From assembly GCA_964594045.1 (NCBI GenBank), contig CAZQKR010000037.1:1-43550 (forward strand): 43,550 nt of DNA. The letters are read 5' to 3'. Below are positions 37,601-43,550 of the stretch, piece after piece. The notes under the pieces are model-generated. The model ran no database searches and was not told where the DNA came from. It saw only the letters and a list, made by a program, of their open reading frames with translations. The stretch is from UBA2365 sp964594045 (GTDB taxonomy: Bacteria > Bacteroidota > Bacteroidia > Chitinophagales > Saprospiraceae). Made by a program: the position numbers and the translations under genes. The stretch's first letter is position 1, and each line of letters begins with the position of its first letter.

Positions 37601-40600
37601 ATATGTTAAATATGTTTCAAGTTGCGGCTGCCTTCAATCAGGATATTGGCAACTGGAATGTCAGCAATGTAATAAATATGGCTGGTATGTTTTCAAATAC
37701 CAATTCTTTCAATCAGGACATAGGGCTTTGGGATGTTTCTTCTGTGCAAGATATGAATTTTATGTTTGCAAATAATAATTCCTTCAACCAGAATATAGAT
37801 AGTTGGGATGTTGACAATGTGACCAATATGTCAATGATGTTCTACTATGCCTCTAATTTCAACCAGCCTTTAGGAAGTTGGGATATTGCTAATGCTTTGA
37901 ATATGGACAATATGCTGAACAACTGCGGCCTGTCTGTCATCAACTACGACAATACCCTGAAGGCGTGGGATGCTGCAGGATATGCCGGTAAAAGCATCGG
38001 TGTTCAAAACATTAAATATTGCGGTGGAGCTGATGCGAGAAACAATATGATCAACAACAAGGGATGGTTTTTCCAGGGTGATGGTATTGATACTACTTAT
38101 GTGATATTGGAGGCAGACAGTCTCGACTTTGGCTATTGTTTTTTTACTACAGTTAAACAAGACACTCTATGGATTCATAATACAGGCTGTGGGCCATTAA
38201 ATACCACAGGAATTGAGTGCGATGATAATTTTTCAGTTGATACGGATTCATTGCATGTTATTGAGGGGGGAACAGGGTTTATTTCAATTGCATTCATGCC
38301 CGACACTATAGGACTTTACTCTGGATATGTGAGTTTGATTTCTGCTCAGGATACATTCAGGGTATTTGTCCAGGGACAGGCCATTGATGTACCCAGAATA
38401 GTCCATCTTTCTGCGGATACTCTCAGGATACTCATGCCACTGCCTGTCGATAATTTATCTGTCGCGGATACCAGCTTTTTTGTCTTCGGAAATCTATCCG
38501 GCAGAAGATCAGGAAATTGCGAAATACAAAACCAGAATGAAATAGTTTTTCTTCCTGACAGAAGTTTCCATACCGGAGAATCTGTCAGGGTTACTTTCAG
38601 CAAATTGGTTTCTGATGGTCACTTATTTGGTAAATATACCCTGGAACAACGCACTCCAACATCCAATCCTACAGAAGGTCTGTTCACAATAATGCCGACT
38701 GACATCATGCTATCCGGATTCAGGAATTCATTTTTCTTTAATGACCTTAACGGAGATGATAAAATCGACCTGATATTTCATTTTGGGGGGAACTCTATCG
38801 CTACGGTGCTTCAGGATTCAGGACTCAACTTTAATTTGCCTTCGTTTTTTACCTTTGGATCAGCGGTTGGATCTATTAATCTCGAACAAATTGAAGACTA
38901 TGATCAGGATGGCTTTAATGATCTTGTGTTCAGCAGCACTCAATATGGTCAGTTTATATTAGTAAACGATGGTTTTGGCAATTTTAATACTACGATGTCC
39001 TACCCAACAGATAATGACTCAAAGTCTTTTCTGTTGGATAAAGACAATGATGGAGACCTGGATCTTTTGTCAGTTGAAAGCGAAATTCCAGATGTAAGAG
39101 GAGCCAGGTTGCATGTTTTTGAGAATGTGGGTAATGGGGTTTTGGCAAATCCACTGGTATTCGACGTAAACAATAATATGAGTCAGTTTACAACGCTTGA
39201 TATCAATAATGATGGATTGCTGGATTTCGTTTCCCAGGGACCGAAGCAGGCATCAGGAGCCACAACCTATCATTTAAACTTCTACCAGAACAGGGAAGAA
39301 TACTTTACTGCAGTGGATACACAGGTATTGAACAGCACAAGCTTTCCGGCATACTATCTATCCGACCTCTCAGGGCTCGGCAGATATGATATACTGATCA
39401 AAGATCAGATTGGCACCTTTGTTATTCCCAATGATGGCGATGTGGCGCCTGAATATAAGGACAGAGTAATAATTTCCTCAATTTCTTCACCGGACAAAAA
39501 AATGCTCACCGGGGATATCACAGGAAATGGAATGAATGATATCCTGATCGCAGAGGGCAATATTACTGCGCTTATCAATCAGGGAGACCTCAATTTTACG
39601 GAGACCATGCAGGGATTCTATATTGGTAGTTTAGTCAGTGGCAATTTCGGGGATATCGACAATGACGGGGATCTTGATTTTGCTTTACTCGACGCAAGCG
39701 GCAGGTTATGGGTAGCCTACAATGAAGATTCCAATGCGGAAATAGCCATATCTCCGGATACGATCTCAGCATATTATACGACCTGTACCAATATCAATAC
39801 CTACACCACTACCATCACCAATGCAGGGGATTCTACCCTGGTATGGCAGATCTCTTTCCCCCCTTCAGGAGGGCAACCTTCCTGGATGACTATCGATACC
39901 ACTTACGGACTGGTCCCCGGAGGTCAAAGCATAGATTTCGATGTTAACATCAATACCATCGGTCTCCTGCAGGGAACTTACAGCTACAATCTGGTTTTCA
40001 ACTGCAATGCGATGAACCAAGTACACGACACTCTGCACATCGCATTCACCATCACCAATGACAGTATCGTGACCGCAAGTGAAGTAAACCTCGATTTTGG
40101 TCTGGTGGACATCAATGTCAACAGCACACTTCCTTTGACAATCTCCAATCCGGGCTGTGCTCCTATCAATCTCACAGGTAGCCTTTCTTCGGGCACCCAC
40201 TATAGTTTAACGGGTGTACCCGTGGAAGTTCCCGCTTTTGGCAGTCAGGTAGTCCAGGTGATAGTCAATACAGACATCCCCGGTAGTCAATACCTCGATA
40301 CACTTACTTTAATACACAATTATGGTAGTTTTACCATCCCGCTGTTTGCTCAGGGTTGCTATATCAGTCCGGTGACGCATATTTATGAGCAGGTATGCTT
40401 AGCAGATAGTGTACGCATCGACAGCATTATGCATCAGAATCTGAGCGGGTGTGACAGTTTAGTGGTGTGGTATTATTATTCTCCATATTACTCTTATAAT
40501 GGTTTAGCTGGAAATTATCAATTAGATGGCAACGCAAATGATATAAGTGGAAATAATAGACATGGTATATTAGTTGGTGGGGTAACTGAAAGTACAGATA

Positions 40601-43506
40601 GATACAACATAGCTCAAAAAGCTTATTACTTCGATGGATTAGATGATGAAATAGTAATAAACAATCCATTTTACCAATTTCAAAAAGAAATAACTGTTTC
40701 ATGGTGGGTAAATTCAGCTTCATTTAATTATGCCTCAGGCATAGGTCAAGCTACAATAAATTCTGACAACATGTCTACAAACGTGTGGTTAATGCATGCA
40801 GAATCGACAGATAAAATAGGTTGGTATGTGAATAATAATGGAATCTGGGTATCCACTGAAACACCAGTTCTTACCCCATCTTGGCATCATATTGTTGGGA
40901 TTTCAAATAAGGATAGTGTAGCAATATATGTTGATGGTATCTATAGGGCGAAATCAAGTGGTGGAATCACATCACAAATAGTAAATAATCCTAATTCTAA
41001 AATTGTATTTGGAAGAGATGTAAGATTTACTACACCTTATAGAAAATTAAATGGAAAAATAGATAATGTCTTAGTTTATAATCGAGCATTGTCCCCATTG
41101 GAAATTCAAGCATTATATTTGGATCAGTTAAATGCAAATTCCCTCATCTTCACCCAATCTTGTGACCCCATCCAAGTAGGCCTCGATTCCACCATCCTTT
41201 ACGGAGCAAATCAATATGGTTGTGACTCAACCATCATTACTATTACATCTCTCCAATTACCAATCAGTTATGAAGGCCTGCTGACATATTACAGCTTTGA
41301 TGGCAATGCAGATGACATGAGTGGTTTCGGTAACGATGGAGCAGTAAATGGCGCCAACCTTACAGACGACAGATATGAGCAAAACAACAGTGCATATATC
41401 TTTGATGGAAATGACGAAATAGAAATTCCCAATTCATACAGCCTTAACAGTTTTGAAGACAAGATCTCAATTTCCTTATGGGCTGAATTAACTGCCTATG
41501 ACAATGGCTGGGCTTCCTATCTGTGTAAATCAAATTCGCTAAGCCAACAAGGCACTTTCTCATTGGAATCATACTACCCGGGTAATGTATCTTACTTAAT
41601 GTTCAAAGGAAAGTCCTTTCAATTGAATTATGCTCCTCCATTGAACCAATGGATCCATCTTGCATGGGTTTATGATGGAATTACAGCGAAATTGTATGTA
41701 AATGGTGCATTGATTTCGCAACAAACCAGCTATTCCACATACAGCTATGACGAAAATATGCCATTATTAATAGGTTCTCATGCTCCCGGAGTAAAAGAAT
41801 ACTTTAACGGAAAACTGGATGATATCATAATATTCAAAAGAGAGCTGGGCGCGGAAGAGATAAACCAATTATTCCGGATGGCTGATACCGGCGAGAATCT
41901 GTATCTGCACCAAACCAGCCTTAATTTCGGTACTCAGTCGGTGAATACAGTTACAACGCTTACAGTGGATGTCAGTAATTCAACATGTGATACCCTGGAG
42001 ATTGACGAGATATGGATCACACATCCGGTATTTCAGACTACTATCGCTGAAATGAGTTTATCTCCTTATGAATCGAAGGTGATTGAGTTGAGCTTTATCC
42101 CTGAATCCCCAAATTATTATATCGCTGAGTTGCGTTTAATTGCAGGCGTTGATACTTTTAAAGTTGATGTATCAGGCACTGCCTGTATTCAAAGACCTGT
42201 TTTAATTCCAATTGACAGCACTGTTATTTGTTCCGGACAGGAATTCAGGCTCACAACTGATCTTGAGGTACCTTTACTATGGAATAATGGATTTTTAGGA
42301 GACACCCTTATTGCATATAATGCTGGTGAGTATTTCGCAATCTTTAATGGTGGTAGTGGATGTGTATTGTACTCAGATACAATATCGCTGACAGTATTGC
42401 CCGATGCTTTCATTCAAAATAACGGCTTGGGAACGCTATGTGTCGGGGACAGCACTCAACTGGAAGCAGTTAATTCCATTTTATATGAATGGGACAATGG
42501 AATGACTACACAACAGATTTGGGTCAGCCCGGATACCGCTACATGGTACTATCTGGAAGCTCAGAATGAATTGGAATGTCTTTATACTGACAGTATATTT
42601 ATCGAAGTGATTCCGCCGGCAATACCCTCGCCGGTAAGCAACATGATCCCTGAGGACGGTGCAGATGGCCTTGGCAAAACTGTTCAGTTTTCCTGGCTTC
42701 CGGCACAGCATGCGTCCAATTATGATCTGTATCTGTGGCTTGACGGACAACCAAAGCCTTCAGAACCTACTGTATCAAACCTCACTCTGATCATAACCAT
42801 CAGGACCAACCTTCAGTTAGCAAGCACGTATCACTGGCAGGTGCATGCCAAAAATTCCTGTTTCGAAACAGAGAGTCCCGTCCATTCCTTCACTACAAGG
42901 TTGTTGCCTGACCTGATCGTTCAGAATGTACAGGTACCAAATTCTGCATTTTCGGGCACCAATATAAGCGTTAGTTGGGAAGTTAAAAACGATGGTGATG
43001 GTTCAACAGGTTCCACCACATGGCTTGACAGGGTTTATCTTTCTGCAGACAATATATTCACCGGCTCACCTATTGATCTTTTCGTCGCAAGTGCATTTAA
43101 TGTTTCAGCACTGACTCCGGGGGAGGCATACACCAATTCTGTTTCTTTCAACCTTCCACAAGGTATTTCCGGCGATTACTATATATTTATTTACACTGAT
43201 AATGGGTCAGGATCTTACCCGGGTTACCAGCTGGAAGAATCCGATGAATTCAACAATTACAATCTTTTTGGAGCCTACTTACCTGTTATACTTACTCCTC
43301 CTTCTGATTTGTTGGTAATAAGCTGTTTACAGACTGCCAATACTTTCAGCGGGCAGAATATCGATGTTCAGTTCACGGTAAAAAATGACGGGTCAAGTGG
43401 AACCAACAGCACGCAATGGAGCGACAGGATTTACCTTTCGCCTGACTCAATCAGAAACCACAATGACATTTTGTTGAAATCAATTGTCAGAAACGGGGTA
43501 GTATAA
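28630..43506 (+). CDS. Giant secreted multidomain surface protein with DUF285 (BspA-like) repeats, C-terminally interrupted
   Basis: The frame encodes 4958 residues with a signal peptide (about 1-36, ending NNINAQ). Approximate domains: duplicated Cys-rich/Ig-like blocks (37-310 and 755-1015), a lamin-tail domain (470-635) and a HYR-like domain (664-750). Five BspA/DUF285 modules follow (1020-3155), made of 25-residue repeats of the type FNQDIGNWDVSNVTDMSYMF, each closed by a YDxTLxGW...ECNY cap. Then come an ASH-type 'choice-of-anchor' domain (3155-3255), six FG-GAP/VCBS calcium loops (3350-3700, such as DKDNDGDLDLL), a BACON-like domain and a second ASH domain (to about 3908), and two LamG domains (3956-4160, 4214-4414). 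A third ASH domain, an Ig-like and a fibronectin-like region, and two CARDB domains (4759-4887 and 4894-end) complete it. The second CARDB stops halfway, and the last residues and the stop codon derive from the terminal repeat, so the gene is interrupted and a T9SS sorting domain is probably lost. Likely an adhesin or surface-layer protein. Confidence 0.85.
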   Translation: MMKNTFDLPTQLFGKQITILIYSVIIFCSANNINAQYCPLACNEQVNVSVGINCEVQILPEFVLEFYNPDCYYIINAIYEEDETEIPPTGGIYGYYVLGWEYLDQNLSVQVGYADPNDPGQPHPTNFSYCTGSIHLVDHIGPNITSPGDQNLNVSGCFGEYTIASPITDNCPGATWGYTLSGATAGSMSGIPEGEDSDLIQFNVGITSVQLTGIDVSGRTSSAFFTVTVSDIENNVPEVIANSNAPLEIGETLNLFETGGEADSWLWTGPDGFTSTMQNPSIPDVTLAQMGQYYVSGTKTTTGCSLQDAVTVVITVNAGNNQSFCGLPTIVSISATSSVAGSWSTTGSGQITNPNSPTTNYIPVPGDLGSTVVMTWSTTPNEIYESVSDQMGILIVPETEDAEFSYPQAEYCDNNIDPTPVHISGVDGIYTYEVIVDGPDLALNRNTGVIDMDNSDWGTYEVTNTVQGCGNLIITGILDGNLPGQLPKFVEFYALADIVDLSKYGFSSANNGAGSTITPEFTFPSVSIPEGTFIWVATEVTAFTQFFGFPPTYTSLAANINGDDAIELFCNGQVIDVFGEVSYPVGTVLPWNYTDGWSYRKNNTNIDGSVYNPNNWNFSGTGVLTGVTQNNLSQNPFPYGSFNTTLPGLCPSNTYQDIVSIGDLTLPILECPESIFHVLDPGLCSAWLFWEPPVVTDNCPGVPVITQIAGPPSGSEFTLTNSPYTIEYEIYDANGNGPVYCTFIVSVTGYPNPTTTMACNDEVQISLDEDCSVTLNPDMFLEGGPYGCYNVYELYVNAPGFENQNLTNLKVEIAPGTYIVTILDPLSGNSCMTTMVLMDKIAPNITSPGDQNLNVSGCFGEYTIASPITDNCPGATWGYTLSGATAGSMSGIPEGEDSDLIQFNVGITSVQLTGIDVSGRTSSAFFTVTVSDIENNVPEVIANSNAPLEIGETLNLFETGGEADSWLWTGPDGFTSTMQNPSIPDVTLAQRGRYYVSGTNTTTGCSRQDSVYVMVGQQAFITTWKTDNPGSSCNTCITIPTQGGGYDYAVDWNNDGIFDEFEINGNITHDFGETGIYTIRISGLFPRIHFDWGTDQKKIINIDQWGGIEWHSMENAFFNCSNLSMTATDAPDLSNVNSTQRMFDGANAFNGDISSWNVSNVTNMSAMFYNANAFNQDIGNWDVSNVTDMSYMFAGASVFNQDIGSWDVGNVTNMSRMFYNAYNFNQPLGSWDVGNVTDMVRMFSFAINFNQDIGSWDVGNVTDMGLMFYNADKFNQPLTNWDVGNVTYMSGMFYSANAFNQNIGSWDVGNVAYMSGMFQYAYDFNQDIGNWDVSNVTDMLWMFANAYSFNQDLSLWNLPPDVQLFGMLDNSGMDCENYDKTLTGWDNNPATPNNRTLGAEGLTYWLSEDARSKLINIKGWVISGDAYSECNYPAPFITQWDLSLDPGSGTEQVSFMAEIGEGGAFYSWQEISPGSSSGSGNLAEGDQLRTISGLPAGATIELRIDTNKLYRYYIAHGPDRKRLIDVINWGETTWTSMQDAFSGCEHLQISAESLPDLSQVVDMSSMFKNCTNLTDIPNINNWNTSNANDMSFMFKNAASFDQDLGGWALRNNTNLTGMLDSSGLSCQNYDRTLSGWSNDPDTPDNLILGSTGLSYWKGQASRNNLINNKGWTISGDSYNECNYPLHFITRWDLTKSGSSPDQIRFYADIAEGGASYTWLEISPGSGGGSGTLTAGNAQRTISGLPPGSVIELSITSAKLRRFYINYGQDRRRIIDVTQWGDAVWTSMESAFQGCVNLHISASDIPDLTGVQSMASMFNSCIILTGPQNIGYWNIENVTDISWMFSGASVFNQNIGSWDVGNVTNMSGMFYSANAFNQDIGNWDVSNVTNMSYMFYGAPNFNQDIGIWDVSNVINMSGMFSFTNNFNQDIGIWDVSNVINMSGMFSFTNNFNQDIGIWDVGNVTDMSVMFYYTNSFNHDIGIWDVGNVTNMSQMFYHATAFNQDIGNWDLGSIYINYYDPWDPWGIITGLDGILDECGLSCENYDKTLRGWNSNPATPDSLNLGANGLSYWLSQSARDSLINYKSWNIWGDIYSDCNYQGSAPFITTWKTDNPGTSCPSCITIPTIGSGYNYNVDWDNDGIIDESGITGDITHDFGIPGTYTIAIEGDFPRVFFNDSDDKLKIVSIDQWGSNPWTSMEKAFYGCSNMSSSATDSPNLNDVTDMSYMFAGASQFNQEIPYWHVRNVTDMSYMFAGASQFNRDISNWNLPNLQHIKGMFKNASAFNQDLGNWQLYQNNITDLSELFMGASVFNAGLPGFNTGNITNMARMFQGALAFNGNVRWWDVSNVTDMESMFENAISFGDDLAYWNVGSVNTMKKMFKGTAGFNRNISNWNVSNVTNFEQMFMEAGIFNQYLGNWNINPSANMNNMLDNSGMSCEMYDQTLTGWNNNLSIPDNMNLGAGGLSYWMSQADRDNLVNVKGWTISGDSYNECNYFPVGDEFITTWQTDNYGSSCASCITLPTTGGGYDYDVDWNNDGVYDAFGLTGSITHDFGGPGIYKIRIRGDFPRIYYNNEGDKEKLISVDQWGDIQWTSMESAFYGCSNLIMNANDIPDLIGVDNMSFMFANVYNFNSNIDTWDVGNVTNMSSMFYNAYNFNQPLGNWDVGNVTDMSYMFYNADFNQDIGNWDVGNVTNMSYLFKYSYNFNQPLGNWDVGNVTNMSGMFSGAYNFNQNIGNWDVGNVINMSGMFSGAYNFNQNIGNWDVGNVINMSGMFSGAYDFNHPLENWNTSNVTDMSGMFNWAGSFNQDVGNWDVGNVTNMSDMFYGASVFNQPLSNWNTSNVTDMSGMFNYTQSFNQAIENWDVGNVTDMSRIFQGTNAFNQNINNWDVGSVTNMSFMFAGSDSFNQDIGSWDVSSVSDMSYMFAGSDSFNQDIGSWDVSSVSDMSFMFYDSPRFNGDIGSWDVSSVSDMSFMFGVATDFNQNIGNWNVSKVTNMLNMFQVAAAFNQDIGNWNVSNVINMAGMFSNTNSFNQDIGLWDVSSVQDMNFMFANNNSFNQNIDSWDVDNVTNMSMMFYYASNFNQPLGSWDIANALNMDNMLNNCGLSVINYDNTLKAWDAAGYAGKSIGVQNIKYCGGADARNNMINNKGWFFQGDGIDTTYVILEADSLDFGYCFFTTVKQDTLWIHNTGCGPLNTTGIECDDNFSVDTDSLHVIEGGTGFISIAFMPDTIGLYSGYVSLISAQDTFRVFVQGQAIDVPRIVHLSADTLRILMPLPVDNLSVADTSFFVFGNLSGRRSGNCEIQNQNEIVFLPDRSFHTGESVRVTFSKLVSDGHLFGKYTLEQRTPTSNPTEGLFTIMPTDIMLSGFRNSFFFNDLNGDDKIDLIFHFGGNSIATVLQDSGLNFNLPSFFTFGSAVGSINLEQIEDYDQDGFNDLVFSSTQYGQFILVNDGFGNFNTTMSYPTDNDSKSFLLDKDNDGDLDLLSVESEIPDVRGARLHVFENVGNGVLANPLVFDVNNNMSQFTTLDINNDGLLDFVSQGPKQASGATTYHLNFYQNREEYFTAVDTQVLNSTSFPAYYLSDLSGLGRYDILIKDQIGTFVIPNDGDVAPEYKDRVIISSISSPDKKMLTGDITGNGMNDILIAEGNITALINQGDLNFTETMQGFYIGSLVSGNFGDIDNDGDLDFALLDASGRLWVAYNEDSNAEIAISPDTISAYYTTCTNINTYTTTITNAGDSTLVWQISFPPSGGQPSWMTIDTTYGLVPGGQSIDFDVNINTIGLLQGTYSYNLVFNCNAMNQVHDTLHIAFTITNDSIVTASEVNLDFGLVDINVNSTLPLTISNPGCAPINLTGSLSSGTHYSLTGVPVEVPAFGSQVVQVIVNTDIPGSQYLDTLTLIHNYGSFTIPLFAQGCYISPVTHIYEQVCLADSVRIDSIMHQNLSGCDSLVVWYYYSPYYSYNGLAGNYQLDGNANDISGNNRHGILVGGVTESTDRYNIAQKAYYFDGLDDEIVINNPFYQFQKEITVSWWVNSASFNYASGIGQATINSDNMSTNVWLMHAESTDKIGWYVNNNGIWVSTETPVLTPSWHHIVGISNKDSVAIYVDGIYRAKSSGGITSQIVNNPNSKIVFGRDVRFTTPYRKLNGKIDNVLVYNRALSPLEIQALYLDQLNANSLIFTQSCDPIQVGLDSTILYGANQYGCDSTIITITSLQLPISYEGLLTYYSFDGNADDMSGFGNDGAVNGANLTDDRYEQNNSAYIFDGNDEIEIPNSYSLNSFEDKISISLWAELTAYDNGWASYLCKSNSLSQQGTFSLESYYPGNVSYLMFKGKSFQLNYAPPLNQWIHLAWVYDGITAKLYVNGALISQQTSYSTYSYDENMPLLIGSHAPGVKEYFNGKLDDIIIFKRELGAEEINQLFRMADTGENLYLHQTSLNFGTQSVNTVTTLTVDVSNSTCDTLEIDEIWITHPVFQTTIAEMSLSPYESKVIELSFIPESPNYYIAELRLIAGVDTFKVDVSGTACIQRPVLIPIDSTVICSGQEFRLTTDLEVPLLWNNGFLGDTLIAYNAGEYFAIFNGGSGCVLYSDTISLTVLPDAFIQNNGLGTLCVGDSTQLEAVNSILYEWDNGMTTQQIWVSPDTATWYYLEAQNELECLYTDSIFIEVIPPAIPSPVSNMIPEDGADGLGKTVQFSWLPAQHASNYDLYLWLDGQPKPSEPTVSNLTLIITIRTNLQLASTYHWQVHAKNSCFETESPVHSFTTRLLPDLIVQNVQVPNSAFSGTNISVSWEVKNDGDGSTGSTTWLDRVYLSADNIFTGSPIDLFVASAFNVSALTPGEAYTNSVSFNLPQGISGDYYIFIYTDNGSGSYPGYQLEESDEFNNYNLFGAYLPVILTPPSDLLVISCLQTANTFSGQNIDVQFTVKNDGSSGTNSTQWSDRIYLSPDSIRNHNDILLKSIVRNGVV
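29053..29492 (+). repeat. 440-bp exact direct repeat, copy 1
   Basis: These bases are identical to 31156-31595 (offset 2103 bases, 701 codons). They code for about residues 142-288 of the giant protein, an Ig/HYR-like segment with VSGCFGEYTIAS. Divergence starts abruptly on both sides (GPNITS against APNITS; LAQMGQYY against LAQRGRYY). Confidence 0.95.
31156..31595 (+). repeat. 440-bp exact direct repeat, copy 2
   Basis: This is the partner of 29053-29492, coding for about residues 843-989 of the giant protein. No nucleotide difference was found over 440 bases, including synonymous sites, which implies recent duplication or gene conversion. Confidence 0.95.
34324..34503 (+). repeat. Exact 75-bp tandem duplication in the third DUF285 module
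   Basis: Units 34324-34398 and 34399-34473 are identical over all 75 bases, and the identity runs on for about 30 bases of a third unit (to 34503). Each unit codes for one 25-residue DUF285 repeat (FNQDIGIWDVSNVINMSGMF core). Confidence 0.92.
36808..36957 (+). repeat. Near-exact 75-bp tandem duplication in the fifth DUF285 module
   Basis: Units 36808-36882 and 36883-36957 differ at only three bases near the end (gcatacaat against gcctatgat). The core read is FNQNIGNWDVGNVINMSGMF in both. Confidence 0.9.
37333..37482 (+). repeat. 75-bp tandem duplication, fifth DUF285 module
   Basis: Units beginning at 37333 and 37408 share their first 50 or so bases exactly (FNQDIGSWDVSSVSDMS). The flank before the first unit (37303-37332) also matches the flank before the second (37378-37407) with one difference. 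Confidence 0.85.
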
Positions 43507-43550
43507 AATATATTGTGTAAACTAAAATAGAAAGATAAAACCAAGAGCAA
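43497..43550. repeat. Right terminal inverted repeat (partner at 17-70)
   Basis: These 54 bases match the reverse complement of 17-70 at 53 positions. The repeat starts GGTAGTATAAAA within the giant gene and supplies its TAA stop at 43504-43506. The bases bordering the two repeats (acgg before this copy, taaa in the same orientation at the left copy) differ, so the two ends do not flank one and the same insertion site. Confidence 0.88.

Noticed and set aside
31960..38090. Regular 75-bp repeats considered as a CRISPR array or a noncoding repeat array
   Set aside because: The periodicity is in frame, codes for 25-residue DUF285 units, and has no spacer/repeat structure.
17..43550. Interpretation of the whole window as a circular plasmid or a phage
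   Set aside because: The end repeats are inverted, not direct, and there are no replication, packaging or structural phage genes.

Overview
The window looks like a contig from a Bacteroidota genome. Supporting signs are a type IX secretion (T9SS) C-terminal sorting domain, lipoproteins inside a glycan locus, a Y_Y_Y/LuxR-type sensor regulator, -7 boxes of the TAnnTTTG type, and a giant surface protein built of DUF285 (BspA-like) repeats. The order cannot be fixed from sequence alone; a Saprospiria- or Cytophagales-like lineage is a guess.

Layout. (1) Positions 1-4785 are accessory: one end of an inverted repeat that is mirrored at the far end of the window, a 123-aa protein of unknown function, a HigBA-type toxin-antitoxin pair whose toxin frame is broken, an AAA_14/DUF4143 ATPase, and five copies of a REP-like intergenic repeat. 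(2) Positions 4786-25741 are a beta-1,3-glucan utilisation locus, all on the minus strand. In transcription order it encodes: a clan GH-A glycosidase fused to a predicted outer-membrane beta-barrel, a surface lipoprotein with CBM-like modules, a GH16 lipoprotein, a GH149/GH94-like beta-glucan phosphorylase, a GPH-family sugar symporter, a GH17 lipoprotein, a second GPH symporter, two signal-less GH17 enzymes, and a T9SS-secreted multi-CBM-like protein closed by a clear terminator. A separate gene for a membrane-anchored sensor/LuxR regulator follows. (3) Positions 25742-28629 hold a 259-bp element with perfect 27-bp inverted repeats, a Bro-N antirepressor-like gene and a cluster of gene fragments (HsdS, SWIM, alpha/beta hydrolase). 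(4) Positions 28630-43506 are one 4958-codon reading frame for a giant secreted multidomain protein. Its stop codon comes from the right-hand terminal repeat, so the gene is probably interrupted.

How the glucan genes may work together (inference): the GH16, the lipoprotein GH17 and the GH-A/barrel enzyme cut beta-1,3-glucan at the cell surface, helped by CBM-like binding proteins. Oligosaccharides cross the outer membrane by an unknown route, because no SusC/SusD pair is present; the fused barrel is the obvious candidate. The two GPH symporters carry sugars across the inner membrane, and cytoplasmic GH17 enzymes plus the phosphorylase finish degradation to glucose 1-phosphate. The GH-A/barrel fusion in a SusCD-less locus is the most novel-looking element here. 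The giant protein is interesting for its very recent internal duplications (one exact 440-bp copy and several 75-bp tandem copies) and for its interrupted C-terminus.
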